A stretch of 64,000 bases of DNA from Duganella sp. sic0402. GTDB taxonomy: Bacteria > Pseudomonadota > Gammaproteobacteria > Burkholderiales > Burkholderiaceae_D. Shown here one piece after another: positions 43,244 through 53,151 of this stretch. The position numbers and the translations under genes are program-made. The stretch covers positions 124,001 through 188,000 of the forward strand of contig NZ_JAHUWK010000005.1 in NCBI RefSeq assembly GCF_019219065.1, in the 5' to 3' direction. Position 1 is the stretch's first letter. Each line of letters begins with the position of its first letter. The notes under the pieces were generated by a model. It did no database searches. It was given only the letters and a program-made list of their open reading frames with translations, and had not been told where the DNA came from.

Positions 43244-45031
43244 TTAGCGCTTGCGTGGCGGTGGCAGGTCGGTGCAGACGCCTTCGTAGACTTCCGCCGC
43301 CATGCCGATCGACTCGCCCAGCGTTGGGTGCGGGTGGATGGTCTTGCCGATGTCGGTGCCGTCGGCGCCCATTTCGATCGCCAGCGCGATTTCACCTATC
43401 ATGTCGCCAGCGTGCGTGCCGACCATGGTGCCGCCGATGATGCGGTGCGTCTCAGCATCGAACAGCAGCTTGGTGAAGCCTTCGGCGCGGCCATTGGCCA
43501 CGGCGCGGCCGCTCGCTGCCCAAGGGAAGTGACCCTTCTCGATCTTGATGCCCTTGGCTTTGGCTTCGTCTTCGGTAATGCCGACCCACGCCACTTCCGG
43601 ATCGGTGTAGGCCACCGATGGAATCACCTTCACATCGAAATGCGACTTCTGGCCCGCTGCCGCTTCCGCAGCGACGTGGCCTTCGTGCACCGCCTTGTGC
43701 GCCAGCATCGGCTGGCCCACCAGGTCGCCGATGGCGAAGATGTTTGGCACGTTGGTGCGCATCTGGCTGTCGACCGGGATGAAGCCGCGATCGGTAACGA
43801 TCACGCCGGCCTTGTCGGCAGCGATCTTCTTGCCGTTCGGGCTACGGCCCACAGCCACCAGCACCAGATCGTAGACCTGCGGCGCAGGCGCGGTGGCGCC
43901 GGCTTCCGCAGCCTCGAAAGTGACCTTAATCCCTTCCGGCAGCGCTTCAACCGCGACCGTTTTGGTCTTGGTCATGATGTTATCGAAGCGGGCTTCGTTG
44001 TACTTCTGCCAGACCTTGACCGCATCGCGGTCGGCGCCTTGCATCAGGCCGTCCATCATTTCGACCACGTCGATGCGCGCGCCGAAGGTCGAGTACACGG
44101 TGGCCATTTCCAGGCCGATGATGCCGCCGCCGATGACCAGCATGCGTTTCGGGATCTGGCGCAGTTCCAGCGCGCCGGTCGAATCGACGATGCGCGGATC
44201 TTCCGGCACGAACGGCAGTTTCACCACCGACGAACCGGCGGCGATGATCGCCTGCTTGAACTGCACAACTTTTTTCGAGCCATCGTTGGCGGTGACTTCG
44301 ATGTGGTTAGCACTCAGGAACTGGCCGACGCCGGTGACTACCTGCGTCTTGCGGGCCTTGGCCATGCCGGCCAGACCGTTGGTCATGTTCTTGATCACGC
44401 TTTCCTTGTGCTTGCGCACCTGGTCGATGTCGATGGTCGGCTTGGCGAAGGTCACACCGGTCTTGGCCATGTGCGACGTCTCGTCGATCACGGCAGCCAC
44501 GTGCAGCAGCGCTTTCGACGGGATGCAGCCGACGTTCAGGCAGACGCCGCCCAGCACATCGTAACGCTCGACCAGCACCGTGTTCAGGCCCAGATCGGAG
44601 GCACGGAATGCCGCCGAGTAGCCGCCAGGACCGGAGCCCAGCACCATCATGTCGCAGTCGATGTCGACCTGGCCGGTGTAGCTGCTGCCGGCTGGCGCGG
44701 CGATCGGCGCGGCTGGCGCCGGAGCCGATGCTGGCGCTGCGGCGGGCGCCACGGCGGCCGGAGCAGTCGCGGCAGCCGGAGCAGCCGCAGCACCTTCGGT
44801 GGCATCAACCACCAGCAGCGCCACGCCTTCCTTGACCTTGTCGCCGACCTTGACACGCACTTCCTTCACCACGCCGCTATGCGACGACGGGATTTCCATG
44901 CTGGCCTTGTCCGATTCAACGGTAATCAGCGACTGATCGGTCTTGATCGTATCGCCCACCTTGACCATCACCTCGATCACTTCGACCTCTGCAAAGTCGC
45001 CGATATTCGGCACTTTCACTTCTGTGCTCAT
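43244..45031 (-). CDS. lpdA: Dihydrolipoyl dehydrogenase (E3) with N-terminal lipoyl domain
   Basis: 595 residues. A lipoyl domain (residues 1-75, lipoyl lysine K42 in VESDKASMEI) and an Ala/Pro linker (about 80-115) precede the flavoprotein core. The redox cysteines are C164 and C169 (GGVCLNVGCIPSK); the FAD loop is VLGSGPGGYSAA, and the C-terminal HPTLGE near residue 580 carries the catalytic histidine. Reoxidises dihydrolipoamide of the PDH complex with NAD. E3 fused to a lipoyl domain is known in Ralstonia, Neisseria and other Burkholderiales relatives. Last gene of the operon, 9 bases after aceF. Confidence 0.96.
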   Translation of the reverse strand: MSTEVKVPNIGDFAEVEVIEVMVKVGDTIKTDQSLITVESDKASMEIPSSHSGVVKEVRVKVGDKVKEGVALLVVDATEGAAAAPAAATAPAAVAPAAAPASAPAPAAPIAAPAGSSYTGQVDIDCDMMVLGSGPGGYSAAFRASDLGLNTVLVERYDVLGGVCLNVGCIPSKALLHVAAVIDETSHMAKTGVTFAKPTIDIDQVRKHKESVIKNMTNGLAGMAKARKTQVVTGVGQFLSANHIEVTANDGSKKVVQFKQAIIAAGSSVVKLPFVPEDPRIVDSTGALELRQIPKRMLVIGGGIIGLEMATVYSTFGARIDVVEMMDGLMQGADRDAVKVWQKYNEARFDNIMTKTKTVAVEALPEGIKVTFEAAEAGATAPAPQVYDLVLVAVGRSPNGKKIAADKAGVIVTDRGFIPVDSQMRTNVPNIFAIGDLVGQPMLAHKAVHEGHVAAEAAAGQKSHFDVKVIPSVAYTDPEVAWVGITEDEAKAKGIKIEKGHFPWAASGRAVANGRAEGFTKLLFDAETHRIIGGTMVGTHAGDMIGEIALAIEMGADGTDIGKTIHPHPTLGESIGMAAEVYEGVCTDLPPPRKR

Positions 45032-45040
45032 ATTGGCTCC

Positions 45041-46702
45041 TTACAGCAGAATTTTGCGCATGTCGCCGAGCACTTCGCTCAGGTACACGGAGAAGCGAGC
45101 GCCCATTGCGCCATCGACCACGCGGTGGTCGTAGGACAGCGAGGTACCCATCAGCAGGCGAGGCTGGAAGGCCTTGCCATCCCAGACCGGCTTCAGCGAT
45201 GCCTTGGACAGGCCCAGGATCGCCACTTCCGGCGCGTTGACGATCGGCGTGAAGTGCGTGCCACCAATGCCGCCCAGCGACGAAATGGTGAAGGTCGCGC
45301 CTTGCATATCGGTCGGTTTCAGCTTGCCTTCGCGCGCTTGCAGCGACAGCTCGGTCATTTCCTTGGCGATCTGCGTCACCGATTTCTGGTCGGCGTTTTT
45401 GATCACTGGCACTACCAGGCCGTTCGGCGTATCGGCCGCGAAGCCGATGTTGTAATACTTCTTCAGAATCAGGTTCTCGCCCTTTTCGTCCAGCGACGAA
45501 TTGAAGGTCGGGAATTTCTTCAGCGCGGCGACCGATGCCTTGATGACGAAGGCCAGCATGGTCAGCTTGGTCGCGTCCTTGTTCTTGGCGGTAGCGGCGT
45601 TGGATTCAACGCGGAAGGCTTCCAGATCGGTAATGTCAGCGTCGTCGAACTGCGTGACGTGCGGGATCTGCACCCAGTTGCGGTGCAGGTTAGGACCGGA
45701 GATCTTTTTGATGCGCGACAGCGGCAGCAGTTCGGTTTCGCCGAATTTGCTGAAGTCCAGCGACGGCCATGGCAGCACGCTGAAGTTGCCGCCGCCTCCG
45801 ACGGCGCCACCAGCAGCTGCCGGCGAAGCGACGGTACCAGCGATCACGCCCTTGACGTAGTTCTGCACGTCGATCTGGGTGATGCGGCCTTTCGGACCGG
45901 AGCCTGGCACTTTGCCCAGATCCACGCCCAGTTCGCGGGCGAACTTGCGGATCGATGGCGAAGCGTGCGCCAGCTTGCCAGTTTGGACCGAGCCTTGCGA
46001 TGCGGCTGGGGCTGGCGACGGTGCTGCAGCAGGGGCCGGTGCAGGTGCGGCAGCAGTTGCAGGCGATGGCGCAGCGCTGGTAGGCGCGGCAGCGGCGCTC
46101 ACCGGACCGCCGGTGGCCTCGACCACGAACACCAGCGAGCCCATGGCAACCTTGTCGCCGACTTTGACTTTAACTTCCTTCACCACGCCGGCGTGCGACG
46201 ACGGGATCTCCATCGACGCCTTGTCCGACTCAACGGTCAGCAGCGACTGGTCGACCTTGATGGTGTCGCCCACCTTGACCATGACTTCGATGACTTCCAC
46301 TTCCTTGAAGTCGCCGATGTCCGGCACTTTGATATCGACCGGGCCAGCGGCGGCCGCAGGAGCGGCGGCTGGCGCAGGTGCAGGGGCCGGTGCGGCGGCA
46401 GCTACCGGCGCAGGCGCCGGGGCAGCAGCAGCAGCAGCAGCAGCGGCTGGCGCTGCGGCGGCGCCATCGGCCTCCACCAGCAGCACCAGCGAACCCATTG
46501 CGACCTTTTCGCCGACTTTTACCTTGATCTCTTTCACCACGCCAGCGGCGGACGAAGGGATCTCCATGCTGGCCTTATCCGATTCAACGGTGATCAGCGA
46601 CTGATCCACCTTGATGGTGTCGCCGACCTTGACCATCACTTCGATGATCTCAACTTCCTTGAAATCGCCGATATCCGGGACTTTAACTTCCACAATGCTC
46701 AT
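45041..46702 (-). CDS. aceF: Dihydrolipoyllysine-residue acetyltransferase (E2)
   Basis: 553 residues. Two lipoyl domains (lipoyl lysines K43 and K161, both in VESDKASMEI), separated by Ala/Pro-rich linkers, then the subunit-binding domain (SPSIRKFARELGVDL), then the catalytic domain with the SLSYDHRVVDGAMG motif: H526 and D530 form the transacetylase site. Core of the pyruvate dehydrogenase complex, passing acetyl groups to CoA. The linkers contain runs of GCA codons coding for alanine. It follows aceE by 31 bases and precedes lpdA. Confidence 0.97.
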   Translation of the reverse strand: MSIVEVKVPDIGDFKEVEIIEVMVKVGDTIKVDQSLITVESDKASMEIPSSAAGVVKEIKVKVGEKVAMGSLVLLVEADGAAAAPAAAAAAAAAPAPAPVAAAAPAPAPAPAAAPAAAAGPVDIKVPDIGDFKEVEVIEVMVKVGDTIKVDQSLLTVESDKASMEIPSSHAGVVKEVKVKVGDKVAMGSLVFVVEATGGPVSAAAAPTSAAPSPATAAAPAPAPAAAPSPAPAASQGSVQTGKLAHASPSIRKFARELGVDLGKVPGSGPKGRITQIDVQNYVKGVIAGTVASPAAAGGAVGGGGNFSVLPWPSLDFSKFGETELLPLSRIKKISGPNLHRNWVQIPHVTQFDDADITDLEAFRVESNAATAKNKDATKLTMLAFVIKASVAALKKFPTFNSSLDEKGENLILKKYYNIGFAADTPNGLVVPVIKNADQKSVTQIAKEMTELSLQAREGKLKPTDMQGATFTISSLGGIGGTHFTPIVNAPEVAILGLSKASLKPVWDGKAFQPRLLMGTSLSYDHRVVDGAMGARFSVYLSEVLGDMRKILL

Positions 46703-46733
46703 AGCGTTTGCTCCGTATTTTTTTCTAAGCGGA

Positions 46734-49424
46734 TTATTGGGTCACCGGATTTGGTTTGTTCGGATCGAGGTTGTACTTGGCAATCGCTTGCTCAACCACT
46801 TTGACATCGACCTTGCCTTCTTCCGACAGCGACTTCAGTGCGGCAACCGTGATGTAGTAACGGTTCACCTCAAAGAACTCGCGCAGCTTGGCGCGGCTGT
46901 CCGAACGGCCGAAACCATCGGTGCCCAGCACGCGGTAGGTGCGATCCTTCGGAATGAAGGCGCGGATCTGCTCAGCAAACGCGCGCATGTAGTCGGTGGT
47001 CGCCACGATCGGACCTTGCGTATCCTTCAGCAGTTGCGCCACGTAAGGCACGCGCTGCTCTGCGGTCGGGTTGACCAGATTCCAGCGCTCGGCGTCCTGG
47101 CCGTCGCGCGCCACCAGCGTCAGCGAAGGAGCGGACCACACGTCGGCAGCAATGCCCCAATCGTTCAACAGCAGTTCCTGAGCGAAGAGCGACTCGCGCA
47201 GGATGGTGCCGGAACCGATCAGCTGCACGCGCTGCTTGGCTTTCTTGTCGCCTTCCTGCAGCAGGTACATACCCTTCAGGATGCCCTCTTCCTGGCCCGG
47301 CTTGATGCCTGGGTGCGGGTAGTTTTCGTTCATGATGGTGATGTAGTAGAACACGTCTTCCTGTTCTTCCACCATGCGGCGCATACCATCCTGGATAATC
47401 ACTGCCAGCTCGTGACCGAAGGTCGGGTCATACGGCATGCAGTTCGGCACAGCCGCTGCGAACAGATGGCTGTGGCCATCTTCGTGCTGCAGGCCTTCAC
47501 CGTTCAGCGTGGTACGGCCGGCAGTGCCGCCCATCAGGAAGCCGCGAGCGCGCATGTCGGCCGCTGCCCACACCAGATCGCCGATACGCTGCATACCGAA
47601 CATCGAGTAGTAGGTATAGAACGGGATCATCACGCGGTTGTTGGTCGAGTACGAGGTCGCCGCAGCGATCCACGAGCTCATGCCGCCAGCTTCGTTAATA
47701 CCTTCCTGCAGGATCTGACCGGCTTTGTCTTCGCGGTAGTACATCACCTGGTCTTTATCGACTGGCTCGTACAACTGGCCTTGCTGGTTGAAGATACCAA
47801 CCTGACGGAACAGGCCTTCCATACCGAAGGTACGCGATTCATCGACCAGTACCGGCACGATGCGTGGGCCAACGCTGGAATCTTTCAGCAGCGTGGTCAG
47901 GATACGCACGTATGCCTGGGTCGACGACACTTCGCGGCCTTCCGCAGTCGCGTCCAGCACATTCTGGAAAGCGGTCAGCGGTGGTACGGTCAGTTTCTCG
48001 TCGGCCTGCTGGCGACGGGCCGGCAGGTAGCCGCCCAGCGCGGCGCGGCGCTCGTGCAGATACTTGATTTCAGGTGCGTCATCGGCTGGCTTGTAGAACG
48101 GGATGTCGGCCAGCTGGTCGTCCGGAATCGGGATCGAGTAGCGGTCGCGCATCTCGCGGACGGCTTCGTCGGTCAGCTTCTTGGTGTTGTGCGCGGTGTT
48201 GCGTGCTTCGCCGTGCTTGCCCATGCCGAAGCCCTTGATGGTTTTCACCAGCAGGACGGTCGGTTGGCCTTTGTGTTCCTGTGCGACCTTGAACGCAGCG
48301 TAGATCTTGTGCGGATCGTGGCCGCCACGGGTCAGGCGCCAGATGTCGTCGTCGGTCATGTTGGCAACCATCTCCAGCAGCTTAGGATGCTTGCCGAAGA
48401 AGTGCTTGCGCACGTAGGCGCCGTCTTTGGCCTTGTAGTTCTGGTATTCGCCGTCGACGGTTTCCATCATCACTTTGCGCAGGATGCCTTCTTTATCCTG
48501 TTGCAGCAGCGCGTCCCAGCCTGGGCCCCAGATGACTTTGACCACGTTCCAGCCGGCGCCACGGAATTCGCCTTCCAGTTCCTGGATGATCTTGCCGTTG
48601 CCGCGCACCGGACCGTCCAGGCGTTGCAGGTTGCAGTTGACCACGATGACCAGATTGTCCAGCTTCTCGCGCGCGGCCATGCCGATCGCGCCCAGCGATT
48701 CCGGCTCGTCCATCTCGCCGTCGCCGCAGAATGCCCAGACCTTGCGGTCGGTGGTGTCGGCGATCGAGCGGGCGTGCAGGTACTTCAGGAAGCGTGCCTG
48801 ATAGATGGCCATCAGCGGGCCCAGGCCCATCGACACGGTCGGGAACTGCCAGAAGTTCGGCATCAGTTTCGGGTGCGGGTACGACGACAGGCCGCCACCG
48901 TCGACTTCGCGACGGAAGTGCAGCAGTTGGTCTTCGCTCAGGCGCCCCTCCAGGAAGGCACGCGCGTAAACGCCAGGCGACGAGTGGCCCTGGATGTACA
49001 ACAGGTCGCCGCCGTGGTTTTCGCTCGGTGCTTTCCAGAAGTGGTTGAAGCCGATGCCCAGCATATTGGCCAGCGAGGCGAACGAGGACAGGTGACCGCC
49101 CAGATCGCCGTCAACGCGGTTGGCCTTGACCACCATCGCCATGGCGTTCCAGCGCATCCACGAGCGCAGTTTTTCTTCGTATTCCAGATTGCCTGGGCAG
49201 TGTTGCTCCTGCGACAGTGGAATGGTGTTGACGTAAGCCGTATTGGCCGAGAACGGGATGTCCGAGCCGCTTTGGCGGGCCAGGTCAATCAGACGCTCCA
49301 GCAGGTAGTGAGCACGCTCAGGACCCTCTTGTTCCAGCACTGAGGCCAGGGAATCCAACCATTCTTTAGTTTCTTGCGAATCCGGGTCGGTGTTTGCCGT
49401 TACCTGGTCAAGTTGAGCTGACAT
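46734..49424 (-). CDS. aceE: Pyruvate dehydrogenase E1 component (homodimeric)
   Basis: 896 residues, the usual length for homodimeric AceE. TPP-Mg motif GDGEMDEPESLGAIGMA near residue 240, with HSSPGVYARAFLEGR in the N-terminal half and ATSYSTNNRVMIPFYTYYSMFG in the second half. It decarboxylates pyruvate and loads acetyl on lipoyl groups of E2. The frame stays open to 49463, but AGGAGA then an ATG at 49424 (MSAQLDQV) is the start. First gene of aceE-aceF-lpdA. Confidence 0.97.
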   Translation of the reverse strand: MSAQLDQVTANTDPDSQETKEWLDSLASVLEQEGPERAHYLLERLIDLARQSGSDIPFSANTAYVNTIPLSQEQHCPGNLEYEEKLRSWMRWNAMAMVVKANRVDGDLGGHLSSFASLANMLGIGFNHFWKAPSENHGGDLLYIQGHSSPGVYARAFLEGRLSEDQLLHFRREVDGGGLSSYPHPKLMPNFWQFPTVSMGLGPLMAIYQARFLKYLHARSIADTTDRKVWAFCGDGEMDEPESLGAIGMAAREKLDNLVIVVNCNLQRLDGPVRGNGKIIQELEGEFRGAGWNVVKVIWGPGWDALLQQDKEGILRKVMMETVDGEYQNYKAKDGAYVRKHFFGKHPKLLEMVANMTDDDIWRLTRGGHDPHKIYAAFKVAQEHKGQPTVLLVKTIKGFGMGKHGEARNTAHNTKKLTDEAVREMRDRYSIPIPDDQLADIPFYKPADDAPEIKYLHERRAALGGYLPARRQQADEKLTVPPLTAFQNVLDATAEGREVSSTQAYVRILTTLLKDSSVGPRIVPVLVDESRTFGMEGLFRQVGIFNQQGQLYEPVDKDQVMYYREDKAGQILQEGINEAGGMSSWIAAATSYSTNNRVMIPFYTYYSMFGMQRIGDLVWAAADMRARGFLMGGTAGRTTLNGEGLQHEDGHSHLFAAAVPNCMPYDPTFGHELAVIIQDGMRRMVEEQEDVFYYITIMNENYPHPGIKPGQEEGILKGMYLLQEGDKKAKQRVQLIGSGTILRESLFAQELLLNDWGIAADVWSAPSLTLVARDGQDAERWNLVNPTAEQRVPYVAQLLKDTQGPIVATTDYMRAFAEQIRAFIPKDRTYRVLGTDGFGRSDSRAKLREFFEVNRYYITVAALKSLSEEGKVDVKVVEQAIAKYNLDPNKPNPVTQ

Positions 49425-49521
49425 TGTATTAAGTCTCCTGAGTTGAGATGTGCCCCGAACCATGCGGCTTTCGGGTTAAGAGTTTGCTGATTATTTACTA
49501 TTACTTTGATGACGTGTGGGG

Positions 49522-49550
49522 ATTCTAGCAGCCTATTTTTGCTTTTTCAA
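49522..49550 (-). promoter_or_regulatory. Promoter of the pyruvate dehydrogenase operon
   Basis: On the reverse strand TTGAAA (49545-49550), 17 bases, TAGAAT (49522-49527). The leader would be about 90 bases. Confidence 0.8.
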
Positions 49551-49690
49551 ATTGCGATAAGACATTTTACATTGTGAAATTTCCCTATGAAAACCTTGTG
49601 CAGCGCAACATGCGGCAGATGCTGAAAACGCGGCGGGATGGGCTGTGCGGCCTTATAATGCTGTTCTCCCTCTACCACCCTGGTTAAATC

Positions 49691-50539
49691 ATGTCTGCAC
49701 AACTGATCGACGGAATCGCCCTCTCCAAAAAACTGCGCGCGGAAATTGCTGCACGTGCTGAAAAACTCACCGCCGCCGGCAAACAGCCGGGCCTGGCAGT
49801 GATCATTGTCGGCGACGACCCGGCCAGCCATGTGTATGTGCGCAACAAGGTCAAGGCGTGCGAGGACGCCGGTTTCTACTCGCTCAAGGAAGAATACCCG
49901 GCCGACCTGGCTGAAGCCGCGCTGTTGGAGCGCATTGCCGCGCTGAACGCCGATCCGAAGATCCACGGCATTCTGGTCCAGATGCCGCTGCCGAAACACA
50001 TCAACGCGCATAAAGTGATCGAAGCGATTTCGGTCAAGAAGGACGTGGACGGCTACGCGGTGCTGAGCGCCGGCGAGCTGATGACTGGCCTGGACGGTTT
50101 CCGTCCATGCACGCCATATGGCTGCATGAAGCTGATCGAAAGCACTGGCGTCGACCTGCGCGGCAAGCATGCGGTGGTGATCGGCCGTTCCAACACGGTC
50201 GGCAAGCCGATGGCGCTGCTGCTCTTGCAAGCCAACGCCACCGTCACCATCTGCCATAGTGCGACCCCGGACATCGGCGTTTACACCCGCCAGGCGGACG
50301 TGGTCGTGGCCGCAACCGGCCGCCGCAATACCCTGACTGCTGATATGGTCAAGCCAGGCGCGATCGTCATCGACGTCGGCATCAACCGTAACGACGAGGG
50401 CAAGCTGTGCGGCGACGTGGACTTCGACGGCATCAAGGAAGTGGCATCGCACATCACGCCTGTGCCAGGCGGCGTGGGCCCGATGACCATCACCATGCTG
50501 CTGATGAACACGGTGGAAGCGGCTGAACGCGCAGCATAA
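49691..50539 (+). CDS. folD: Bifunctional methylenetetrahydrofolate dehydrogenase/cyclohydrolase FolD
   Basis: 282 residues. Interconverts 5,10-methylene-, methenyl- and 10-formyl-THF with NADP. Active-site tyrosine and lysine Y49 and K53 ([13 protein letters not shown]) and the NADP loop [15 protein letters not shown] are present, as are DVDGY and PGGVGPMT near the end. Its 10-formyl-THF product feeds PurN and Fmt. It is divergent from aceE and 18 bases ahead of prlC. A TATAAT at 49655-49660 may be its -10, but no -35 was seen. Confidence 0.96.
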   Translation: MSAQLIDGIALSKKLRAEIAARAEKLTAAGKQPGLAVIIVGDDPASHVYVRNKVKACEDAGFYSLKEEYPADLAEAALLERIAALNADPKIHGILVQMPLPKHINAHKVIEAISVKKDVDGYAVLSAGELMTGLDGFRPCTPYGCMKLIESTGVDLRGKHAVVIGRSNTVGKPMALLLLQANATVTICHSATPDIGVYTRQADVVVAATGRRNTLTADMVKPGAIVIDVGINRNDEGKLCGDVDFDGIKEVASHITPVPGGVGPMTITMLLMNTVEAAERAA

Positions 50540-50557
50540 CCAATATAGGACCACAAG

Positions 50558-52630
50558 ATGACTGACAAAAACCCTCTGCTCGACTTCAGCGGCCTGCCGC
50601 GTTTTGACGCCATCCAACCGGAGCACGTGACGCCGGCCATCGACGAACTGCTGGCCAAGAGCCGCGCCGTGGCCGAGCAACTGCAAGCGCCATCGGACAA
50701 CGTGAGCTGGGACAGCTTCGTCACCCCGCTGGAGAACGCCACCGAGCTGCTGGGCCGCGCCTGGGGCATCGTCAGTCATCTGAACAACGTGGTGGACACG
50801 CCGGAACTGCGCGCCGTCTACAACGAAAACCAACCCAAAGTGACCGAATTCTGGACCGAGCTGGGCCAGAACGAAGCGCTGTTCGCCAAATACAAGGCGC
50901 TGCGCGCCTCGGCCGAGTTCGACACCCTGTCGCCGGCCCGCAAGCGCATCATTGAAAACGCCATCCGCGACTTCCGCATGGGCGGCGCCGAACTGCCGGA
51001 AGATAAAAAGCCGCGCTTCGCCGCCATCCAGGAAGAACACGCGATGACCTCCACGCGTTTCTCGGAAAACGTGCTGGACGCCACCAACGACTACAAGCTG
51101 CTGGTCACCGACGAAGCCGACCTGGCCGGCCTGCCGGACGATGTCAAGGCCGCCGCCCGCGCAGCCGCCGAGAAAGCTGAAAAACAAGGCTGGGAATTCT
51201 CGCTGCACTTCCCGTCCTACTATCCGATCCTGCAATTCGCCGACAAGCGCGAACTGCGCGAAACCATCTACCGCGCCAACGCCACCAAAGCCTCCGAGCA
51301 AGGCGATGTATTCAGCAAAAAGGAGGAGTGGGACAACACCCAGAACATCGTCACCCTGCTGAAGCTGCGCGACGAAGAAGCCAAGCTGCTCGGCTATAAC
51401 AATTTCGCCGAAGTCTCGCTGGTGCCGAAGATGGCCAAGTCGCCTGACGAAGTGATCGCCTTCCTGGAAGACCTGGCCAAGCGTGCCCGCCCGTTCGCCG
51501 AGAAAGACCTGGCCGAGCTGCGCAGCTTCGCCAAGGACGAGCTGGGCATAGCAGACCTGAAAGCCTGGGACATCCCCTACGCCTCGGAAAAACTGCAGGA
51601 AGCCCGCTACGCCTTCTCCGCACAGGAAGTGAAGCAATACTTCCCTGAGCACAAAGTGGTCGACGGCCTGTTCCGCCAGATCCAGAACCTGTTCAACGTC
51701 GAGATCAAGCCGGATGACGCGCCGGTATGGCACAAGGACGTGCGCTTCTTCCGCATCGAACGCGACGGCAAGCTGATCGGCCAGTTCTATCTCGATCTGT
51801 ACGCGCGCGCCGGCAAGTCCGGCGGCGCCTGGATGGACGACGCGCGCGGCCGCCGTGCCGACGCCACCAATATACAAACGCCGGTCGCCTATCTGACCTG
51901 CAACTTCACCGAACCTGCGGTGGAAGACGGCGTCGCCAAGCCATCGCTGTTCACCCACGATGAAGTGATCACGCTGTTCCATGAATTCGGCCACGGCCTG
52001 CACCACATGCTGACGCAAGTGGACGAGCTGGGCGTGTCCGGCATCTCCGGCGTCGAATGGGATGCGGTCGAGCTGCCATCGCAGTTCATGGAAAACTTCT
52101 GCTGGGAATGGGAAGTGCTGGAGCACATGACCTCGCACGCCGTCACCGGCGCACCGCTGCCGCGCGCGCTGTACGACAAGATGCTGGCCGCCAAGAACTT
52201 CCAGTCCGGCCTGCAAACGCTGCGCCAGGTCGAGTTCTCGCTGCTGGACATGCACCTGCACTATGACTACGACGCCAGCACCGGCCAGACCGTGCAGCAG
52301 CTGATCGACGATGTGCGCCGCCAGTTCTCGCTGGTAATCCCGCCCTCGTTCAACCGCTTCCAGAACTCCTTCGGCCACATCTTCGCCGGCGGCTATGCGG
52401 CTGGCTACTACAGCTACAAATGGGCTGAGGTGCTGTCCGCCGACGCCTACGCCGCGTTTGAAGAAGCGCAGAAGCTGGGCCCGGCCGCCGTGTCGGAAAC
52501 CGGCAAGCGCTACCTGGCGGAAATCCTGTCGGTCGGCGGTTCGCGTCCGGCGCTGGAATCGTTCACCGCCTTCCGCGGCCGCGAGCCGAGCATCGACGCG
52601 CTGCTGCGCCACAGCGGCATGGCCGCGTAA
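50558..52630 (+). CDS. prlC: Oligopeptidase A (M3 family metallopeptidase)
   Basis: 690 residues. The zinc motif HEFGHGLHHML gives two histidine ligands, and EFPSQFMENFCWEW-like ELPSQFMENFCWEW supplies the third ligand glutamate. The N-terminus (PRFDAIQPEHVTPAIDELL) is as in Escherichia coli PrlC. Cytoplasmic; degrades signal peptides and short peptides. Follows folD by 18 bases and probably shares its transcript. Confidence 0.96.
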   Translation: MTDKNPLLDFSGLPRFDAIQPEHVTPAIDELLAKSRAVAEQLQAPSDNVSWDSFVTPLENATELLGRAWGIVSHLNNVVDTPELRAVYNENQPKVTEFWTELGQNEALFAKYKALRASAEFDTLSPARKRIIENAIRDFRMGGAELPEDKKPRFAAIQEEHAMTSTRFSENVLDATNDYKLLVTDEADLAGLPDDVKAAARAAAEKAEKQGWEFSLHFPSYYPILQFADKRELRETIYRANATKASEQGDVFSKKEEWDNTQNIVTLLKLRDEEAKLLGYNNFAEVSLVPKMAKSPDEVIAFLEDLAKRARPFAEKDLAELRSFAKDELGIADLKAWDIPYASEKLQEARYAFSAQEVKQYFPEHKVVDGLFRQIQNLFNVEIKPDDAPVWHKDVRFFRIERDGKLIGQFYLDLYARAGKSGGAWMDDARGRRADATNIQTPVAYLTCNFTEPAVEDGVAKPSLFTHDEVITLFHEFGHGLHHMLTQVDELGVSGISGVEWDAVELPSQFMENFCWEWEVLEHMTSHAVTGAPLPRALYDKMLAAKNFQSGLQTLRQVEFSLLDMHLHYDYDASTGQTVQQLIDDVRRQFSLVIPPSFNRFQNSFGHIFAGGYAAGYYSYKWAEVLSADAYAAFEEAQKLGPAAVSETGKRYLAEILSVGGSRPALESFTAFRGREPSIDALLRHSGMAA

Positions 52631-52719
52631 CAATTCGCCCTACCTCCCTCGCCGGAATACGCTCGGTAGCAACATCGATGCCAGCGTTTTCCGGCGTTTT
52701 CGCATACACTGGATTTGCC

Positions 52720-53151
52720 ATGACACGCATCGACTTTCACACCAATGTCCCGGACAAAATAGCCTACGCCTGCCGCCTGGTGCGCAAGGCCTGGGCCGGT
52801 AATAACCGGGTGGTGCTGATGACCGACGATGACGCGCAACTGGCGGAACTTAACGCGGCGATGTGGACATTTTCCGCCACCGACTTTTTGCCGCACGTGT
52901 TGGCGGAGGACGCGCTGGCGGCGCACACGCCGATCCTGCTGACGAACAATGATGAGGCGGAATTACCACACACGCACAAAGAATTATTGGTCAATCTGTC
53001 GCGCCGGGCGCCACGTAATGTGACACAGTTCGCGCGCATGATCGAAGTGATTTCCTCTGAAGAGGATGATGCGGCTGCCGGCCGCAAGCGTTATGTCGCA
53101 TACAAACAGCAAGACTATCCACTTACCCACTTTGTCGCAGGTAAATCATGA
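52720..53151 (+). CDS. holC: DNA polymerase III chi subunit HolC
   Basis: 143 residues from the ATG at 52720 (MTRIDFHTNVPDKIAYACRL), with ARRAPRNVTQFARMIEVI-like RRAPRNVTQFARMIEVI and a C-terminal YKQQDYPLTHF that matches the family end. Links the clamp loader to single-strand binding protein. An in-frame start at 52678 is too far upstream. In betaproteobacteria holC usually follows pepA; here it follows prlC, and it overlaps the next gene by 4 bases. Confidence 0.9.
   Translation: MTRIDFHTNVPDKIAYACRLVRKAWAGNNRVVLMTDDDAQLAELNAAMWTFSATDFLPHVLAEDALAAHTPILLTNNDEAELPHTHKELLVNLSRRAPRNVTQFARMIEVISSEEDDAAAGRKRYVAYKQQDYPLTHFVAGKS

Noticed and set aside
46360-46470. GC-rich GCA/GCC repeats in aceF, looking like a microsatellite
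   Set aside because: They encode the Ala/Pro linker between lipoyl domains and are explained by protein function, not by a mobile element.
46140-46700. Long direct DNA repeat within aceF, and with lpdA
   Set aside because: It reflects duplicated lipoyl domains in E2 and E3, not a recent insertion or assembly artefact.
43226-46804. Long open frame of about 1190 codons on the forward strand, opposite lpdA and aceF
   Set aside because: It is fully antisense to two complete PDH genes with all catalytic motifs; the frame stays open because of GC-rich codon bias. The translation is His/Arg/Asp-rich and has no recognisable domain.
49655-49660. TATAAT upstream of folD as a promoter
   Set aside because: Good -10 but no -35 at 15-18 bases; not listed as a feature.
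49547-52633. Open frame of about 1030 codons on the reverse strand opposite folD and prlC
   Set aside because: Antisense shadow of two complete enzymes, with low-complexity Val/Gly/His/Gln translation and no family motif.
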